64,000 bases of DNA from NCBI RefSeq assembly GCF_004361695.1, contig NZ_SNVW01000006.1, positions 62,001 through 126,000 of the forward strand, given 5' to 3'. Position numbers and translations under genes: made by a program. The notes under the pieces are model-generated. The model had not been told where the DNA came from, made no database searches, and saw only the letters and a program-made list of their open reading frames with translations. Each line of letters opens with the position of its first letter. Position 1 is the stretch's first letter. Positions 34,471-43,976 of this stretch are shown here, one piece after another. The DNA comes from Curtobacterium flaccumfaciens. GTDB lineage: Bacteria > Actinomycetota > Actinomycetes > Actinomycetales > Microbacteriaceae.

Positions 34471-34629
34471 GGACGGCGCTCCCGGCGTTCCCGGACCACT
34501 CGGCATCGCCCCGGCGGTGACGGCGCAGAGCCCCAGGAGCAGTCCGGCGAGCGGCACGAGCACGACCGGTCCGAGGCTCAGCAGCAGCACCGCGACGAAC
34601 GCGACCACACCGACGACGAAGTGCCTCAC
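34432..34629 (-). CDS. 65-aa membrane protein
   Basis: Begins MRHFVVGVVAFVAVLLLSLGPVVLVPLAGLLLGLCAVTAGA, giving two closely spaced hydrophobic segments, then a Pro/Gly-rich tail. Its GTG start overlaps the esterase stop as GTGA (34626-34629), so translation is coupled. It is the last gene of a three-gene minus-strand operon and overlaps the GNAT gene at its 3' end. No family recognised. Coupling and hydrophobicity support it being real despite the size. Confidence 0.6.
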   Translation of the reverse strand: MRHFVVGVVAFVAVLLLSLGPVVLVPLAGLLLGLCAVTAGAMPSGPGTPGAPSSGVGDEPGPLRP

Positions 34630-35906
34630 CGCAGCGCCCCGAACAGCACGTCGGCCTCGTGCGGCAGCTCCTCGCGCATCGACCACTGCACGGTGTTCCA
34701 GTCGTGCCCGCTCCCCGGGGCGAACGCGATCGTGGTCGCCGCCCCGGCCCGCTTCGCGGCCGCCCCGAGGGTGCGCGCGTTCTCGCTGAACTCCTTGTCC
34801 GCCGACCCCGCGGTGAGCCACAGCGCGTCCCCGTGGAGCCCGTTCGCCCGCATCTGCGCGATCGGCGCGGCTCGCTTCCAGGCCGCGACCGAGCCACCGA
34901 ACGCCTGGTCCGCGCTGTGCCGGGGGTTCTGGTCGATCGGCTGCAGCTCGCTCGAGATCGCGAGCGCCGCCCCGTAGCGGTCGGGGGCGCCGGTGACGAA
35001 CTGCATGGCGCAGGTCGCACCCTGCGAGAACCCGACGAGTCCCCAGGCCCGACGGTCGGTGGTCACCGGCAGGTGCGAGGTGAGCCAGCGGGGGACGTCC
35101 TCGGTGACGTACGTCGCCGCGTTCCCCAGTCGTGAGTCCACGCACATCGTGTTCCGTCCGGGCGCGGAGAGCTGGTCGACCGAGACCACGATCGGCGCCC
35201 GACCGTGGTGCGCGGCGGCGTAGGCGTCGAGGACGGTGCCCATCTGCCCGGCGGTGAACATGTCGCTCGGTGCCCCGGGTTGGCCGGAGAAGGCGAGCAC
35301 GACGGGCAGCGGAGCGGGGTCCCGCACGAGCGCGGCGGGCGGCAGGTAGACGACGGCGGGACGTGCCGGGAAGCCCGATCGTGTGCCCGGCACGTCGACG
35401 GTGCGGACCTCGCCGACGGCGGGCAGCGTGGCGGCGGGGGCGGCGGCGAGGTCGAGCGCCGGGTACGGGTTGGTCTGCACCACGGTGCCGAGCGTCGGGT
35501 ACTTGGCGAACTCGACGTTCACGCCGAGTGCCGGCACGAGCAGTGCGGCGGGGACGAGCACGGCGGCGAGCACCCGGCGCCAGCGACCGCCCTGCACGAT
35601 GCCGGTGACCGCCAGCCCGAGGGCAGCGGCGGCGACCGCGACCCACATCCGCGTCACGGGACTCAGCGCGACCCCGAACACGTTGAGCACGTCACTGAGG
35701 ACCCAGCACACCACGAGCACCGCGACGGCCGATCCCGCGGCGACCGCGGCCCGCAGACCGACGGAGCGCCAGGCACTCCGGTCGCGCACGCGCCGCAGCG
35801 CCGGTAGGAGCACCACGAGGCCGAGCACCGCGAACGCGGCGTCGGCCGGCACCAGCTTCGACGGCGCCTGCAGCTGCGTCGCGAGCAACCACTCCGTGGG
35901 ACTCAC
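34626..35906 (-). CDS. Membrane-anchored esterase/alpha-beta hydrolase (mycolyltransferase-like fold)
   Basis: A 426-aa protein with about four N-terminal transmembrane helices (residues 20-130) followed by an extracytoplasmic alpha/beta hydrolase domain of the esterase D/antigen 85 type. The nucleophile is Ser in GFSQGATCAMQ, the Asp probably lies in TAGSADKEFSENA, and the His is in GSGHDWNTVQWS, a conserved esterase-family ending. GTG 35906 overlaps the MprF-like gene stop as GTGA, coupling the two. Acting outside the membrane beside a lipid-aminoacylation protein suggests a role on cell-envelope lipids or lipoglycans; this is inference. Confidence 0.88.
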   Translation of the reverse strand: MSPTEWLLATQLQAPSKLVPADAAFAVLGLVVLLPALRRVRDRSAWRSVGLRAAVAAGSAVAVLVVCWVLSDVLNVFGVALSPVTRMWVAVAAAALGLAVTGIVQGGRWRRVLAAVLVPAALLVPALGVNVEFAKYPTLGTVVQTNPYPALDLAAAPAATLPAVGEVRTVDVPGTRSGFPARPAVVYLPPAALVRDPAPLPVVLAFSGQPGAPSDMFTAGQMGTVLDAYAAAHHGRAPIVVSVDQLSAPGRNTMCVDSRLGNAATYVTEDVPRWLTSHLPVTTDRRAWGLVGFSQGATCAMQFVTGAPDRYGAALAISSELQPIDQNPRHSADQAFGGSVAAWKRAAPIAQMRANGLHGDALWLTAGSADKEFSENARTLGAAAKRAGAATTIAFAPGSGHDWNTVQWSMREELPHEADVLFGALR

Positions 35907-37921
35907 GAGCGGACCACGGCGCGGTCGGCCGCCGCTCGGTGCGCCTGCCGGAGCGCCCAGAGGTGCTTCGGCCGGAGCCCCGGCACGTACGCACTCGCCA
36001 GCGCCCGCGCGACCCTCGGCACGTGCAGCGGCGTGGGCACCACGAGCCAGAGCGGCTCGTGGCGGGCGCCGAACTTCTCCTTGAAGCGCTGCAGCGACCG
36101 GAACCCGTACACGGGCTCGAGCACCCGGGCGACGAGGAGCGACCCCCGTGTGACGAGCGAACCGGCGCCGGCGTGCGCGGCGAGCGGCGTCCCGGACAGG
36201 CTGATCGTGGTCAGCCCGGCGTCGCGGGCGCGGAGGGCGGTCCGGGCGATGAGGAACTCGATCACGCCGGGCATGCCGTCCTCGCCGCGGCGCATCACGT
36301 CGAGCGTGTAGCCGGTCAGCGTGCCGTGCTCGTACACGGGGAGCCAGCTGGTGACCGCGGTCACGTGCCCGTCCGCTGCGACGGCGAGCAGGAGCCGCAC
36401 GTCGGGGTCGTCGAGCTCGCGGAAGCCGCCGAGCGTGAAGCCCATCTCCGGCAGCCGTCGGTCGGCGGCCCACCGGGTGCAGATCGCCTCGACCTCGGCA
36501 CGGTGGTCGTCGCCGAGCGCTGCGAAGGTCGTCCACTCGTCGCGGACGCCCTCGCGGTCGGCGCGGTTCGAGGCCGTCCGCAGGTCCTGCCGCTTCTTGC
36601 CGCGCAGGTCGAACGTGCGGACGTCGAGCACCGACTCGACGCCGACGGGCAGCGCCGTCCACCCCTCGGCCGCGAGGATCTCGCGCACCGGTTCGTGCAC
36701 GCTCGTGAATGCCGGCACCCAGCCGTTGCGCTCGCAGAAGGCGGTGAACGCGGCCACGACCTCGGCACGGTCGGCTGCGGCGCACGCCGGGTCCGAGACG
36801 GTGAGTGCGACCTCGCCGCGGACGCGGTAGGCCACGGCACCGAGGCCGCCCGGGTGCGTCCAGGTGGCGTTCCCGCGCCAGGTGCCCATGTGCCCGAGCG
36901 TGCCGGCGTCGCCGTCGCGGAGCATCCCGACCAGGTCGTCCCGTGAGCCGCCGGCCGCGCGGAACCGGGCGCGGACGAGCGTGCCGCGCAGGGCGATCAC
37001 CACGAGCAGGACGACGGCGGGTACGAGCCACGCGCCGAGCAGCGTGACCTGCCACTCGATCGCGTCGAGCCCGAGACCCTGCCACTGCACGGCGTCGTCG
37101 GTCATCGGCTCGATGAGGAACACGTCGGCCAGCACGGCGGTCAGCGTGATGAGCACGCCCACGGCCAGGACGATCCCGGCCCGCCGTCCGCGCTGCACGA
37201 GCCACGCCGATGCGAGCAGGAGCAGCCCGACGACCACGACGGCGCGGTCGCTCATGGCGTCGGCGAAGAGCGAGAGCACGCCGTCCGGGTCCGGCACGAC
37301 GAGGGTCACCAGGGTGCCCGCGCCGAGGGCGATGAGCGTCGCAACGACCCAGGTGCGTGCGCTGACGGTGTCGCGGGTGGCGCGTGGATCCGGACGGGAG
37401 GCGCGGCGCACGACGAACGCGCCGGCTGCGGTCCCGAGCAGGGTCGCCAGGGCACGTGCCAGGTCCGACCCGTGACCGGCGAAGAGCACCAGCGTGAGCA
37501 CGACGGTCCAGAGGGCCGCACGCGTCCGCCACCGGTGCTGCGCCGGCATCGCCGCGGAGGCGGCACCGAGGAGCGCCGCGGCGACGATCGACGGGGCGAA
37601 GAGCGGCTGGCCGACCGCGAACTCCGCGTGGGCCTCGCCGAGCGCCGAGCCGATGGTCACGGTGAGCAGGGTCCCGAGCACGCCGAGCGTCGGTGCCAGG
37701 ATGCCGATCACGAGCGTCCGGACCGAGCCGAGGGAGCGTTCGGCGAGGACGGTCGTCAGCGCCACGGCGGCCAACGCCAGGCAGGCGACGGGCGGGTGGT
37801 GCGGGAAGTCCGGTTCGGCGTGGGCCATCCGAGCGGTCACGACGAGCGCGACCGCCGCCACGGTCACGGCGACGGAGACCGGGAAGCGACGGAGTCGTCC
37901 GAGGAGCGCTACAGGTGCCAC
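35903..37921 (-). CDS. MprF-like DUF2156 phosphatidylglycerol lysyltransferase family protein
   Basis: About 672 aa: a hydrophobic N-terminal half with roughly 10 membrane helices and a C-terminal DUF2156 domain (two GNAT folds) from about residue 330, with landmarks TFDLRGKKRQDLRTASNRADREGV, RRLPEMGFTLGGF, GYTLDVMRRGEDGMPGVIEFLIA and FKEKFGARHEPLWLV. The family transfers aminoacyl groups from tRNA to phosphatidylglycerol and flips the product, giving resistance to cationic peptides. GTG 37921, six bases after a TGCAAT -10, is preferred; ATG 37993 adds 24 polar residues. It is first in a GTGA-coupled operon with an esterase and a small membrane protein. Confidence 0.88.
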   Translation of the reverse strand: MAPVALLGRLRRFPVSVAVTVAAVALVVTARMAHAEPDFPHHPPVACLALAAVALTTVLAERSLGSVRTLVIGILAPTLGVLGTLLTVTIGSALGEAHAEFAVGQPLFAPSIVAAALLGAASAAMPAQHRWRTRAALWTVVLTLVLFAGHGSDLARALATLLGTAAGAFVVRRASRPDPRATRDTVSARTWVVATLIALGAGTLVTLVVPDPDGVLSLFADAMSDRAVVVVGLLLLASAWLVQRGRRAGIVLAVGVLITLTAVLADVFLIEPMTDDAVQWQGLGLDAIEWQVTLLGAWLVPAVVLLVVIALRGTLVRARFRAAGGSRDDLVGMLRDGDAGTLGHMGTWRGNATWTHPGGLGAVAYRVRGEVALTVSDPACAAADRAEVVAAFTAFCERNGWVPAFTSVHEPVREILAAEGWTALPVGVESVLDVRTFDLRGKKRQDLRTASNRADREGVRDEWTTFAALGDDHRAEVEAICTRWAADRRLPEMGFTLGGFRELDDPDVRLLLAVAADGHVTAVTSWLPVYEHGTLTGYTLDVMRRGEDGMPGVIEFLIARTALRARDAGLTTISLSGTPLAAHAGAGSLVTRGSLLVARVLEPVYGFRSLQRFKEKFGARHEPLWLVVPTPLHVPRVARALASAYVPGLRPKHLWALRQAHRAAADRAVVRS

Positions 37922-38036
37922 GATCTCATTGCACCGGATCGCGCGCCCCGCGTCATCGACCCGCGGCGTGAACCACGATGGCCGATCGGCCACCGGCGCT
38001 GGCCCGCAGGATGACCCGGAGGTGCAGGGCCCGACG

Positions 38037-39269
38037 TCAGACGAGTCGCGCGGCGGGGACGTGCTCGACGGGCAGCCGCAGGTGCAGGGCGAACCCGTCG
38101 TCGGGTTGCGGTCCGGACTCCATGCTCCCGCCGAGGAGCGATGCCCGCTCCCCGAGGCCGATCAGCCCGAGGCCCGACCCGGGCAGCTCGAGGCGGTCCG
38201 AGCGCGCCGGGCCGTTCACGACGTCGACGAGCACGTGCTCGCCGTGGATCCGTCCGCTCACCCGGACGGTGGCGTCGGGGGCGTGCTTGCGGACGTTGGT
38301 CAGGCCCTCCTGCACGAACCGGTACACGGCGCGCTGGAGCGGCTGCGCGAGTGTGTTCGGCAGATCGACCGTGCAGCTGGTCTCGAGGCCGCTCTCGGCG
38401 ACGAGCCGCGGCAGGTCGGCGAGCACCGGCTGCGGGGCGATCTCGCGGTCGGTGCCACCGGAGGCACGGAGCACCTGGACCATCTCGCGCAGTTCCTGCA
38501 GGGTGACGACGCACAGCTGCCGGATCGTCCGCGCGAACCCGCGTTCGGCCTCGTCACGCCCGGCCATCTGCATCGCCCCGGCCTGCACGGCGATCAGGGT
38601 GACCTGGTGCGAGACCACGTCGTGCATCTCCCGCGCCAGGAGCGCCCGCTCGCGGGACAGCGCCACCGCCGCGGCCTGACGGCGTTCGTCCTCACGGGCC
38701 CGCCGGGACTCCACGAGCTGGTCGGTGAGCCGCGCCCGGGTCTGCACGAGCAGCCCGACGGCGAGCGGCCCGAGGGCGAAGATGAGGGCGTAGACGACCG
38801 ACACCACGATCTCGTCGAGGGTCTGCGGTGGCCCGACGAAGCCGCCGAACCCGACGAACTGCACGAGGGCCGCGAGGAGCATCAACCACCGGCGGTTCGT
38901 GCGCTCGCCGAGGGTGAACAGGGCGATGCTCGCGGCGACCACCGCGGACCCGACGAACAGCCCGGGCACCGTCAGGGCGAACGCGAGCACCGGGAAGCGG
39001 CGGCGCAGGAGCAGCGCGGCGGCGGCGAGCAGCGACAGCCACGTCTCGACGGTCGTCGCGCCCGAGATGTCGAGCACGGCGTCCGCGACGGCGGCGGCGA
39101 CGAACAGCGCGTCGACCAGCCACCAGGGTGCACGGTGGGTGCGCGCCCAGCGCAGGCCGACGTCGACGAGGCGGTCGAGTCTCCCGTCGGTCGCGGTGAG
39201 CACACGGCCGACGCGCGAGGCCGTCGAGCGCCCGGCGTCCCGCACATCGCTGCCCATGCGGTCAGCCAT
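38037..39269 (-). CDS. Sensor histidine kinase (HisKA_3/NarL type)
   Basis: A 410-aa kinase with five or six transmembrane helices in residues 40-165, a coiled-coil linker (RREDERRQAAAVALSRERA region), the phospho-acceptor His in ALLAREMHDVVSHQVTLI near residue 215, and a HATPase_c domain with RFVQEGLTNVRKHAPDA (N-box) and GSGLGLIGLGERASLLGG (G-box). Signal unknown. Its start overlaps the response regulator stop by eight bases, so both are made together. Confidence 0.93.
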   Translation of the reverse strand: MADRMGSDVRDAGRSTASRVGRVLTATDGRLDRLVDVGLRWARTHRAPWWLVDALFVAAAVADAVLDISGATTVETWLSLLAAAALLLRRRFPVLAFALTVPGLFVGSAVVAASIALFTLGERTNRRWLMLLAALVQFVGFGGFVGPPQTLDEIVVSVVYALIFALGPLAVGLLVQTRARLTDQLVESRRAREDERRQAAAVALSRERALLAREMHDVVSHQVTLIAVQAGAMQMAGRDEAERGFARTIRQLCVVTLQELREMVQVLRASGGTDREIAPQPVLADLPRLVAESGLETSCTVDLPNTLAQPLQRAVYRFVQEGLTNVRKHAPDATVRVSGRIHGEHVLVDVVNGPARSDRLELPGSGLGLIGLGERASLLGGSMESGPQPDDGFALHLRLPVEHVPAARLV

Positions 39270-39900
39270 CGAGGAGTCCCGCCTCGGCTGCGCGCAGCGC
39301 GAGCTGGACCCGGGTGGGCACGGCGAACGCAGCGAGCAGGGCGCGGACGTCCTCCTTGACGGTGCCGGTGCTCACGCCGAGCCGCTGCCCGATGTCCGGG
39401 TTGCTCGCACCGTCGGCGACGAGTCGCAGGACGGCGTGCTCGCGGTCGGAGAGCGCGGGAGGTGGGGTGGCCGCCGACGAGCGTCCCGCGAAGAGCCGCG
39501 CGCGGTCGACGCCCGGCGCCAGGACGACACCACCGCGGGCGAGCACCCGCACGTACTCGGCGAGGCCCTCGGGGTCGGTGTCCTTGAGCAGGAAGCCGGC
39601 GGCGCCGAGCTCCATGGCCTGGCCGACGTACTCGTCCGTGTCGAACGTCGTGAGCATCGCGACCGCGGGTGGGTCGGTGAGGGTCTGCAGTTCGCGCAGG
39701 ACCTCGAGCCCGTTGACCCGCGGCATCCGCACGTCGAGCAGGACGACGTCTGGCGTGTGCGCACGGATGACCTGCACAGCGTCGACGTCCCCGGTGGTGG
39801 CGACCACCTCGATGTCCGGCGCGGCGCCGAGGATGAGCTCGAAGCCGTAACGGACGAGCGTCTCGTCGTCGACGATCACCACGGTTGTCACGGCCGTCAT
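39262..39900 (-). CDS. NarL/LuxR-type response regulator
   Basis: A 212-aa two-domain regulator. The receiver has the acidic pair DD11-12, phospho-acceptor Asp56 (VVLLDVRMP) and Lys in FLLKDTDP; a Pro/Ala linker leads to a LuxR helix-turn-helix LSDREHAVLRLVADGASNPDIGQRLGVSTGTVKEDV. It is the partner of the overlapping histidine kinase gene. The kinase-regulator pair lies upstream of the mprF-like operon on the same strand, so envelope stress is one possible target. Divergent from the GntR gene. Confidence 0.94.
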   Translation of the reverse strand: MTAVTTVVIVDDETLVRYGFELILGAAPDIEVVATTGDVDAVQVIRAHTPDVVLLDVRMPRVNGLEVLRELQTLTDPPAVAMLTTFDTDEYVGQAMELGAAGFLLKDTDPEGLAEYVRVLARGGVVLAPGVDRARLFAGRSSAATPPPALSDREHAVLRLVADGASNPDIGQRLGVSTGTVKEDVRALLAAFAVPTRVQLALRAAEAGLLDG

Positions 39901-39913
39901 CTTGTCATGTGCA

Positions 39914-39964
39914 TTGGCGTTCGGAGGGGGACTCGCTACTGTGATGGGAACTGGTCATGTCCGC
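39914..39964 (+). promoter_or_regulatory. gntR promoter with DasR/NagR-like operator
   Basis: TTGGCG (39914-39919), a 17-bp spacer and TACTGT (39937-39942) form a good vegetative promoter. ACTGGTCATGTCC (39950-39962) begins about where transcription should start and matches the first half and centre of the DasR/NagR consensus (ACTGGTCTAGACCA family). A second, better copy lies at 41569-41584 before the EIIC gene, suggesting autoregulation. Confidence 0.72.
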
Positions 39965-40007
39965 GCATGACCACCACCCAGGACCAGCGACGGAGCACGA
40001 GGGACGC

Positions 40008-40742
40008 ATGACGAGCCGCATCACCGAGGGTGCCGAACCGAAGCACCAGCAGTTGCGGCGCATCCTCCTCGAGCTCGCGACGTCGCGACTCGCCCCCGGT
40101 GCGGCGATCCCCTCGGAGCGTCAGCTCATCGCCGAGTACGGGGTCTCGCGGATCACGGTCCGCGAGGCCCTGGGGCAGCTCGTCAACGAGGGCTACCTCG
40201 AGCGCGTCCGCGGCAAGGGCACCTTCGTGGCGCACCGTCCGGTGCAGTCGACACTCCACCTCGCGTCGTTCACCGAGGAGATGCGGGCCATGGGTCACGT
40301 CCCGACGACCGTCGTGCTCGTGCGCGAGGAGCGGGTCCCGCCGACGGACACCGCCGCGGCGCTGCGGCTCGACCCCGACGTCACGGCCTTCCACGTGAAG
40401 CGGCTGCGGATGGCGGACGGGGCACCGGTGTCGATCGACGACGCGTGGCTGGTCGCCGACGCGTTCCCGGGCCTGCTCGACCACGACCTGTCCGGCTCGG
40501 TCTACTCGATCATCGCGACGGAGTACGGCACGCCGATCGACCGCGCGCAGCAGACCGTGGCGGCGAACCCGGCGGCGGACGACGTGGCGACGCTGCTCGG
40601 CACGAAGACGGGGGCTCCGGTGCTGGAGTTCGACCGGGTGTCGTACGCGGGGGAGCGCCCCGTGGAGCACACGCGGTCGTGGTACCGCTCGGACCGGTAC
40701 CGGGTGCAGATGGAGGTCACGGCCTCGCAGGCGGTCGCCTGA
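40008..40742 (+). CDS. GntR/HutC family regulator, DasR/NagR-like
   Basis: A 244-aa regulator. The winged helix spans about 10-75 (PKHQQLRRILLELATSRLAPGAAIPSERQLIAEYGVSRITVREALGQLVNEGYLERVRGKGTFV), followed by a UTRA ligand-binding domain (FTEEMRAMGHVPTTVVL to SWYRSDRYRVQMEV). ATG 40008 with GAGGGA upstream is preferred to ATG 39957, which lies inside the operator. Relatives sense phosphorylated aminosugars and control GlcNAc PTS genes. The next gene cluster is a PTS of that class with a matching operator, so this is its probable repressor. The TGA stop abuts a palindrome A half-copy. Confidence 0.9.
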   Translation: MTSRITEGAEPKHQQLRRILLELATSRLAPGAAIPSERQLIAEYGVSRITVREALGQLVNEGYLERVRGKGTFVAHRPVQSTLHLASFTEEMRAMGHVPTTVVLVREERVPPTDTAAALRLDPDVTAFHVKRLRMADGAPVSIDDAWLVADAFPGLLDHDLSGSVYSIIATEYGTPIDRAQQTVAANPAADDVATLLGTKTGAPVLEFDRVSYAGERPVEHTRSWYRSDRYRVQMEVTASQAVA

Positions 40743-40798
40743 CGGTCTGCCTGGAGGCGCGACTCGGCCCCGCCCGTCGGGTCACGACGAGCGGGGCC
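40743..40798. terminator. Composite terminator with a palindrome A half-copy
   Basis: CCTGGAGGCGCG (40750-40761) is the left half of palindrome A; the right half is replaced by a separate hairpin GGCCCCGC/GCGGGGCC (40766-40773, 40791-40798) with inner pairs CGTCG/CGACG. It separates the convergent gntR and EIIA genes. Confidence 0.7.
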
Positions 40799-40815
40799 GG
40801 GTCCTACTGCCGTGC

Positions 40816-41268
40816 TTACGCCTCGAAGAGGGTGTCGCCATCGCGGACGGTCGTGCCGACCGTGTCCTGCGGGATCGAGTCCGGTGCGGAGCCGAGAACC
40901 ACGACGGGGCAGATGGGGGAGTAGCCGGCGGCCGAGATCACCGACGGGGTGAACCGGACGACGGGGTCCCCGGCGCTGACGGTGTCGCCCTCGGCCGCGA
41001 GGAGCTCGAAGCCCTCGCCCGACAGCTTCACGGTGTCGATGCCGACGTGCACGAGGACGTCGGTCCCCGCTGCGCCCTGCAGTGCGAACGCGTGCGGGTG
41101 CAGCTTCACGATCGAGCCGTCGACGGGGGCCACCGCGGTGACCGCACCCTCGACGCCGGTCGGGTCCACCGCCACGCCCGCACCGACGAGCTGCCCGGCG
41201 AAGACCGGGTCGGGCACGTCGGCGAGCGAGACGACCGGGCCGCCGAACGGGGTCCGGACGCTCGTCAC
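40816..41268 (-). CDS. PTS glucose/GlcNAc-type EIIA
   Basis: A 150-aa EIIA of the Crr family that accepts phosphate from HPr and passes it to EIIB. The phosphorylated His74 is in VLVHVGIDTVKL and the conserved partner His59 is in KLHPHAFAL. It is a free-standing domain, as in other actinobacteria with split systems. Its start overlaps the EIIB stop by four bases. It may also have a regulatory role, as EIIA-Glc does elsewhere. Confidence 0.93.
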   Translation of the reverse strand: MTSVRTPFGGPVVSLADVPDPVFAGQLVGAGVAVDPTGVEGAVTAVAPVDGSIVKLHPHAFALQGAAGTDVLVHVGIDTVKLSGEGFELLAAEGDTVSAGDPVVRFTPSVISAAGYSPICPVVVLGSAPDSIPQDTVGTTVRDGDTLFEA

Positions 41269-41501
41269 AGCTCGTCCTGGATGTCCTGCGCGAGGTTGTC
41301 CGCGACGGTGCCGACGATGACCTGCCAGCCGGTGCCGCCACCGACGACGGCCTGGGCGCCCGCGGCCTGCAGTGCGGCCTTGTCGACGAGGTCGCCGTCC
41401 TCCACCTCGACGCGGAGGCGCGTGATGCAGCCCTCGACCTCTTCGATGTTGTCGGCGCCACCCAGCGCGGCGATGATGTCGGCTGCCTTGATGTCGGCCA
41501 T
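41265..41501 (-). CDS. PTS glucose/GlcNAc-type EIIB
   Basis: A complete 78-aa EIIB domain. Cys25 in EEVEGCITRLRVEV is the phosphorylated residue, and VVGGGTGWQVIVGTVADNLAQDI is the conserved C-terminal helix-strand. It is preceded by a strong GAGGAGGAAAC Shine-Dalgarno and coupled to EIIA. It shares an intergenic region with the divergent EIIC gene, where the GntR operator lies. Confidence 0.94.
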   Translation of the reverse strand: MADIKAADIIAALGGADNIEEVEGCITRLRVEVEDGDLVDKAALQAAGAQAVVGGGTGWQVIVGTVADNLAQDIQDEL

Positions 41502-41534
41502 CGTTTCCTCCTCGTTACGGGTTCTCGAACCAGG

Positions 41535-41584
41535 TTGACACCGGACCGGTCTCGGTTCAGACTACGGAACTGGTCATGACCGGA
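41535..41584 (+). promoter_or_regulatory. EIIC promoter with DasR/NagR-like operator
   Basis: TTGACA (41535-41540) and CAGACT (41558-41563, 17-bp spacing) form a promoter for the EIIC gene. ACTGGTCATGACCGG (41569-41583), with the perfect 10-bp core GGTCATGACC, covers the expected start site, so bound repressor would block initiation. Further GACCGG half-sites surround it. The same region must serve the divergent EIIB-EIIA promoter. Confidence 0.75.
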
Positions 41585-41684
41585 CAGGACCGGACCTGGC
41601 GAACACCGCCGAGGTTACCTGCGCTGGCTGCACGACTCAACTCACTCACCCCGACAGCTCCACCCAATGACGAGAGGACATCCG

Positions 41685-42950
<1,266 letters not shown>

Positions 42951-42964
42951 ACGCGAGTCCTTCC

Positions 42965-43010
42965 GGACAGGAGGCGCGGTGCCAGCCGGCACCGCGCCTC
43001 CCGTCTGTCC
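42965..43010. repeat. Dispersed palindrome family A, copy 6
   Basis: A perfect 14-bp core stem GGAGGCGCGGTGCC (42970-42983) with its complement at 42988-43001, loop AGCC, and outer GGACA/TGTCC arms. It lies between the EIIC stop and the Zur-boxed znu promoter, both on the plus strand, so it probably terminates EIIC transcription and insulates the zinc operon. Confidence 0.87.
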
Positions 43011-43027
43011 GCCGGTTGATACTGGTT

Positions 43028-43057
43028 TTGACAACCGTTATCAACTAGCCCTACGCT
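43028..43057 (+). promoter_or_regulatory. Zur box overlapping the znu promoter
   Basis: TTGACAACCGTTATCAA (43028-43044) is a 17-bp near-perfect dyad of the actinobacterial Zur-box type. Its first six bases are also the -35 element TTGACA; after 18 bp comes the -10 TACGCT (43052-43057), with the znuA ATG seven bases later. Zur-Zn binding would therefore mask the -35 directly. A degenerate half-site (TTGATACTGG) lies just upstream. Confidence 0.82.
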
Positions 43058-43064
43058 CGAGCAC

Positions 43065-43976
43065 ATGCACAACCGCCTCATCGCCCTCCCGCTCGTCGCC
43101 GGCGCCGCTGCGCTCGTCCTGACGGGCTGCGCGACCTCGCCCTCGTCCGGCGGCGCCTCGAGCGACGGCACGATCAACGTCGTCGCCTCCACGAACGTCT
43201 ACGGCTCGATCGTCGAGTCGATCGGTGGCGACCACGTCGCCGTCACCAGCATCCTGAACGACCCGTCGCAGGACCCGCACTCCTTCGAGTCGAGCGCGAA
43301 GACGCAGCTCGCCGTGTCCAAGGCCGACCTGCTCATCGAGAACGGCGGCGGGTACGACGACTTCATGACGACGCTCGCCGACGCCTCGAAGACGAAGGCG
43401 GACACGATCAACGTCGTGAAGCTCTCCGGGCTCGACAAGGGCGGGGACGCCGAGTTCAACGAGCACGTCTTCTACAGCTACCCGACGATGGTGAAGCTCG
43501 TCGCCGACGTGGCAGAGCACCTCGGTGAGCTCGACGGCGCCGAGAAGAGCACGTTCACGAAGAACGCGGACGCTCTGACGACCAAGCTCGAAGCACTCGA
43601 GTCGGACACCGCCGACCTCAAGAAGACGTACGACGGCGAGAAGGTCGCGTACACGGAGCCGGTGCCGGGCTACCTCTTCGACGCGATCGGGCTCGACAAC
43701 GTCACCCCCGAGGCCTTCTCCGAGGCGATCGAGGAAGGCGACGACGTCCCGCCGAGCGCGCTCAACGACACCCTCAAGCTCTTCTCGGACAAGACCGTCA
43801 AGCTCCTCGCGTACAACGACCAGACCTCGAGCCCGGAGACCGAACAGGTCAAGAAGGCCGCCGACGACGCGGGCATCCCGGTCGTCGGTGTCACGGAGAC
43901 GCTCCCGAAGGGGAAGGATTACGTCTCGTGGCAGCAGGCGAACATCGACGCAGTGCAGGCGGCGCTCCAGAAGTGA
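43065..43976 (+). CDS. znuA: Zinc ABC transporter substrate-binding lipoprotein
   Basis: A 303-aa cluster A-I solute-binding protein. The signal peptide ends in the lipobox VLTGC (Cys about 22). Metal ligands expected in this fold are His in SQDPHSFESS, His in FNEHVFYSYP, Glu in YTEPVPGYLFDAIG and Asp in LLAYNDQTSS; there is no His-rich loop. The His-His-Glu-Asp set resembles AztC/PsaA-type proteins that bind Zn or Mn, but the Zur box and the zur gene in the operon favour zinc. Leaderless start; coupled to the ATPase gene by GTGA. Confidence 0.93.
   Translation: MHNRLIALPLVAGAAALVLTGCATSPSSGGASSDGTINVVASTNVYGSIVESIGGDHVAVTSILNDPSQDPHSFESSAKTQLAVSKADLLIENGGGYDDFMTTLADASKTKADTINVVKLSGLDKGGDAEFNEHVFYSYPTMVKLVADVAEHLGELDGAEKSTFTKNADALTTKLEALESDTADLKKTYDGEKVAYTEPVPGYLFDAIGLDNVTPEAFSEAIEEGDDVPPSALNDTLKLFSDKTVKLLAYNDQTSSPETEQVKKAADDAGIPVVGVTETLPKGKDYVSWQQANIDAVQAALQK

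Noticed and set aside
39957..40007. Longer GntR protein starting at ATG 39957
   Set aside because: That ATG lies inside the proposed operator and lacks a ribosome binding site; ATG 40008 has one and begins just before the conserved fold.
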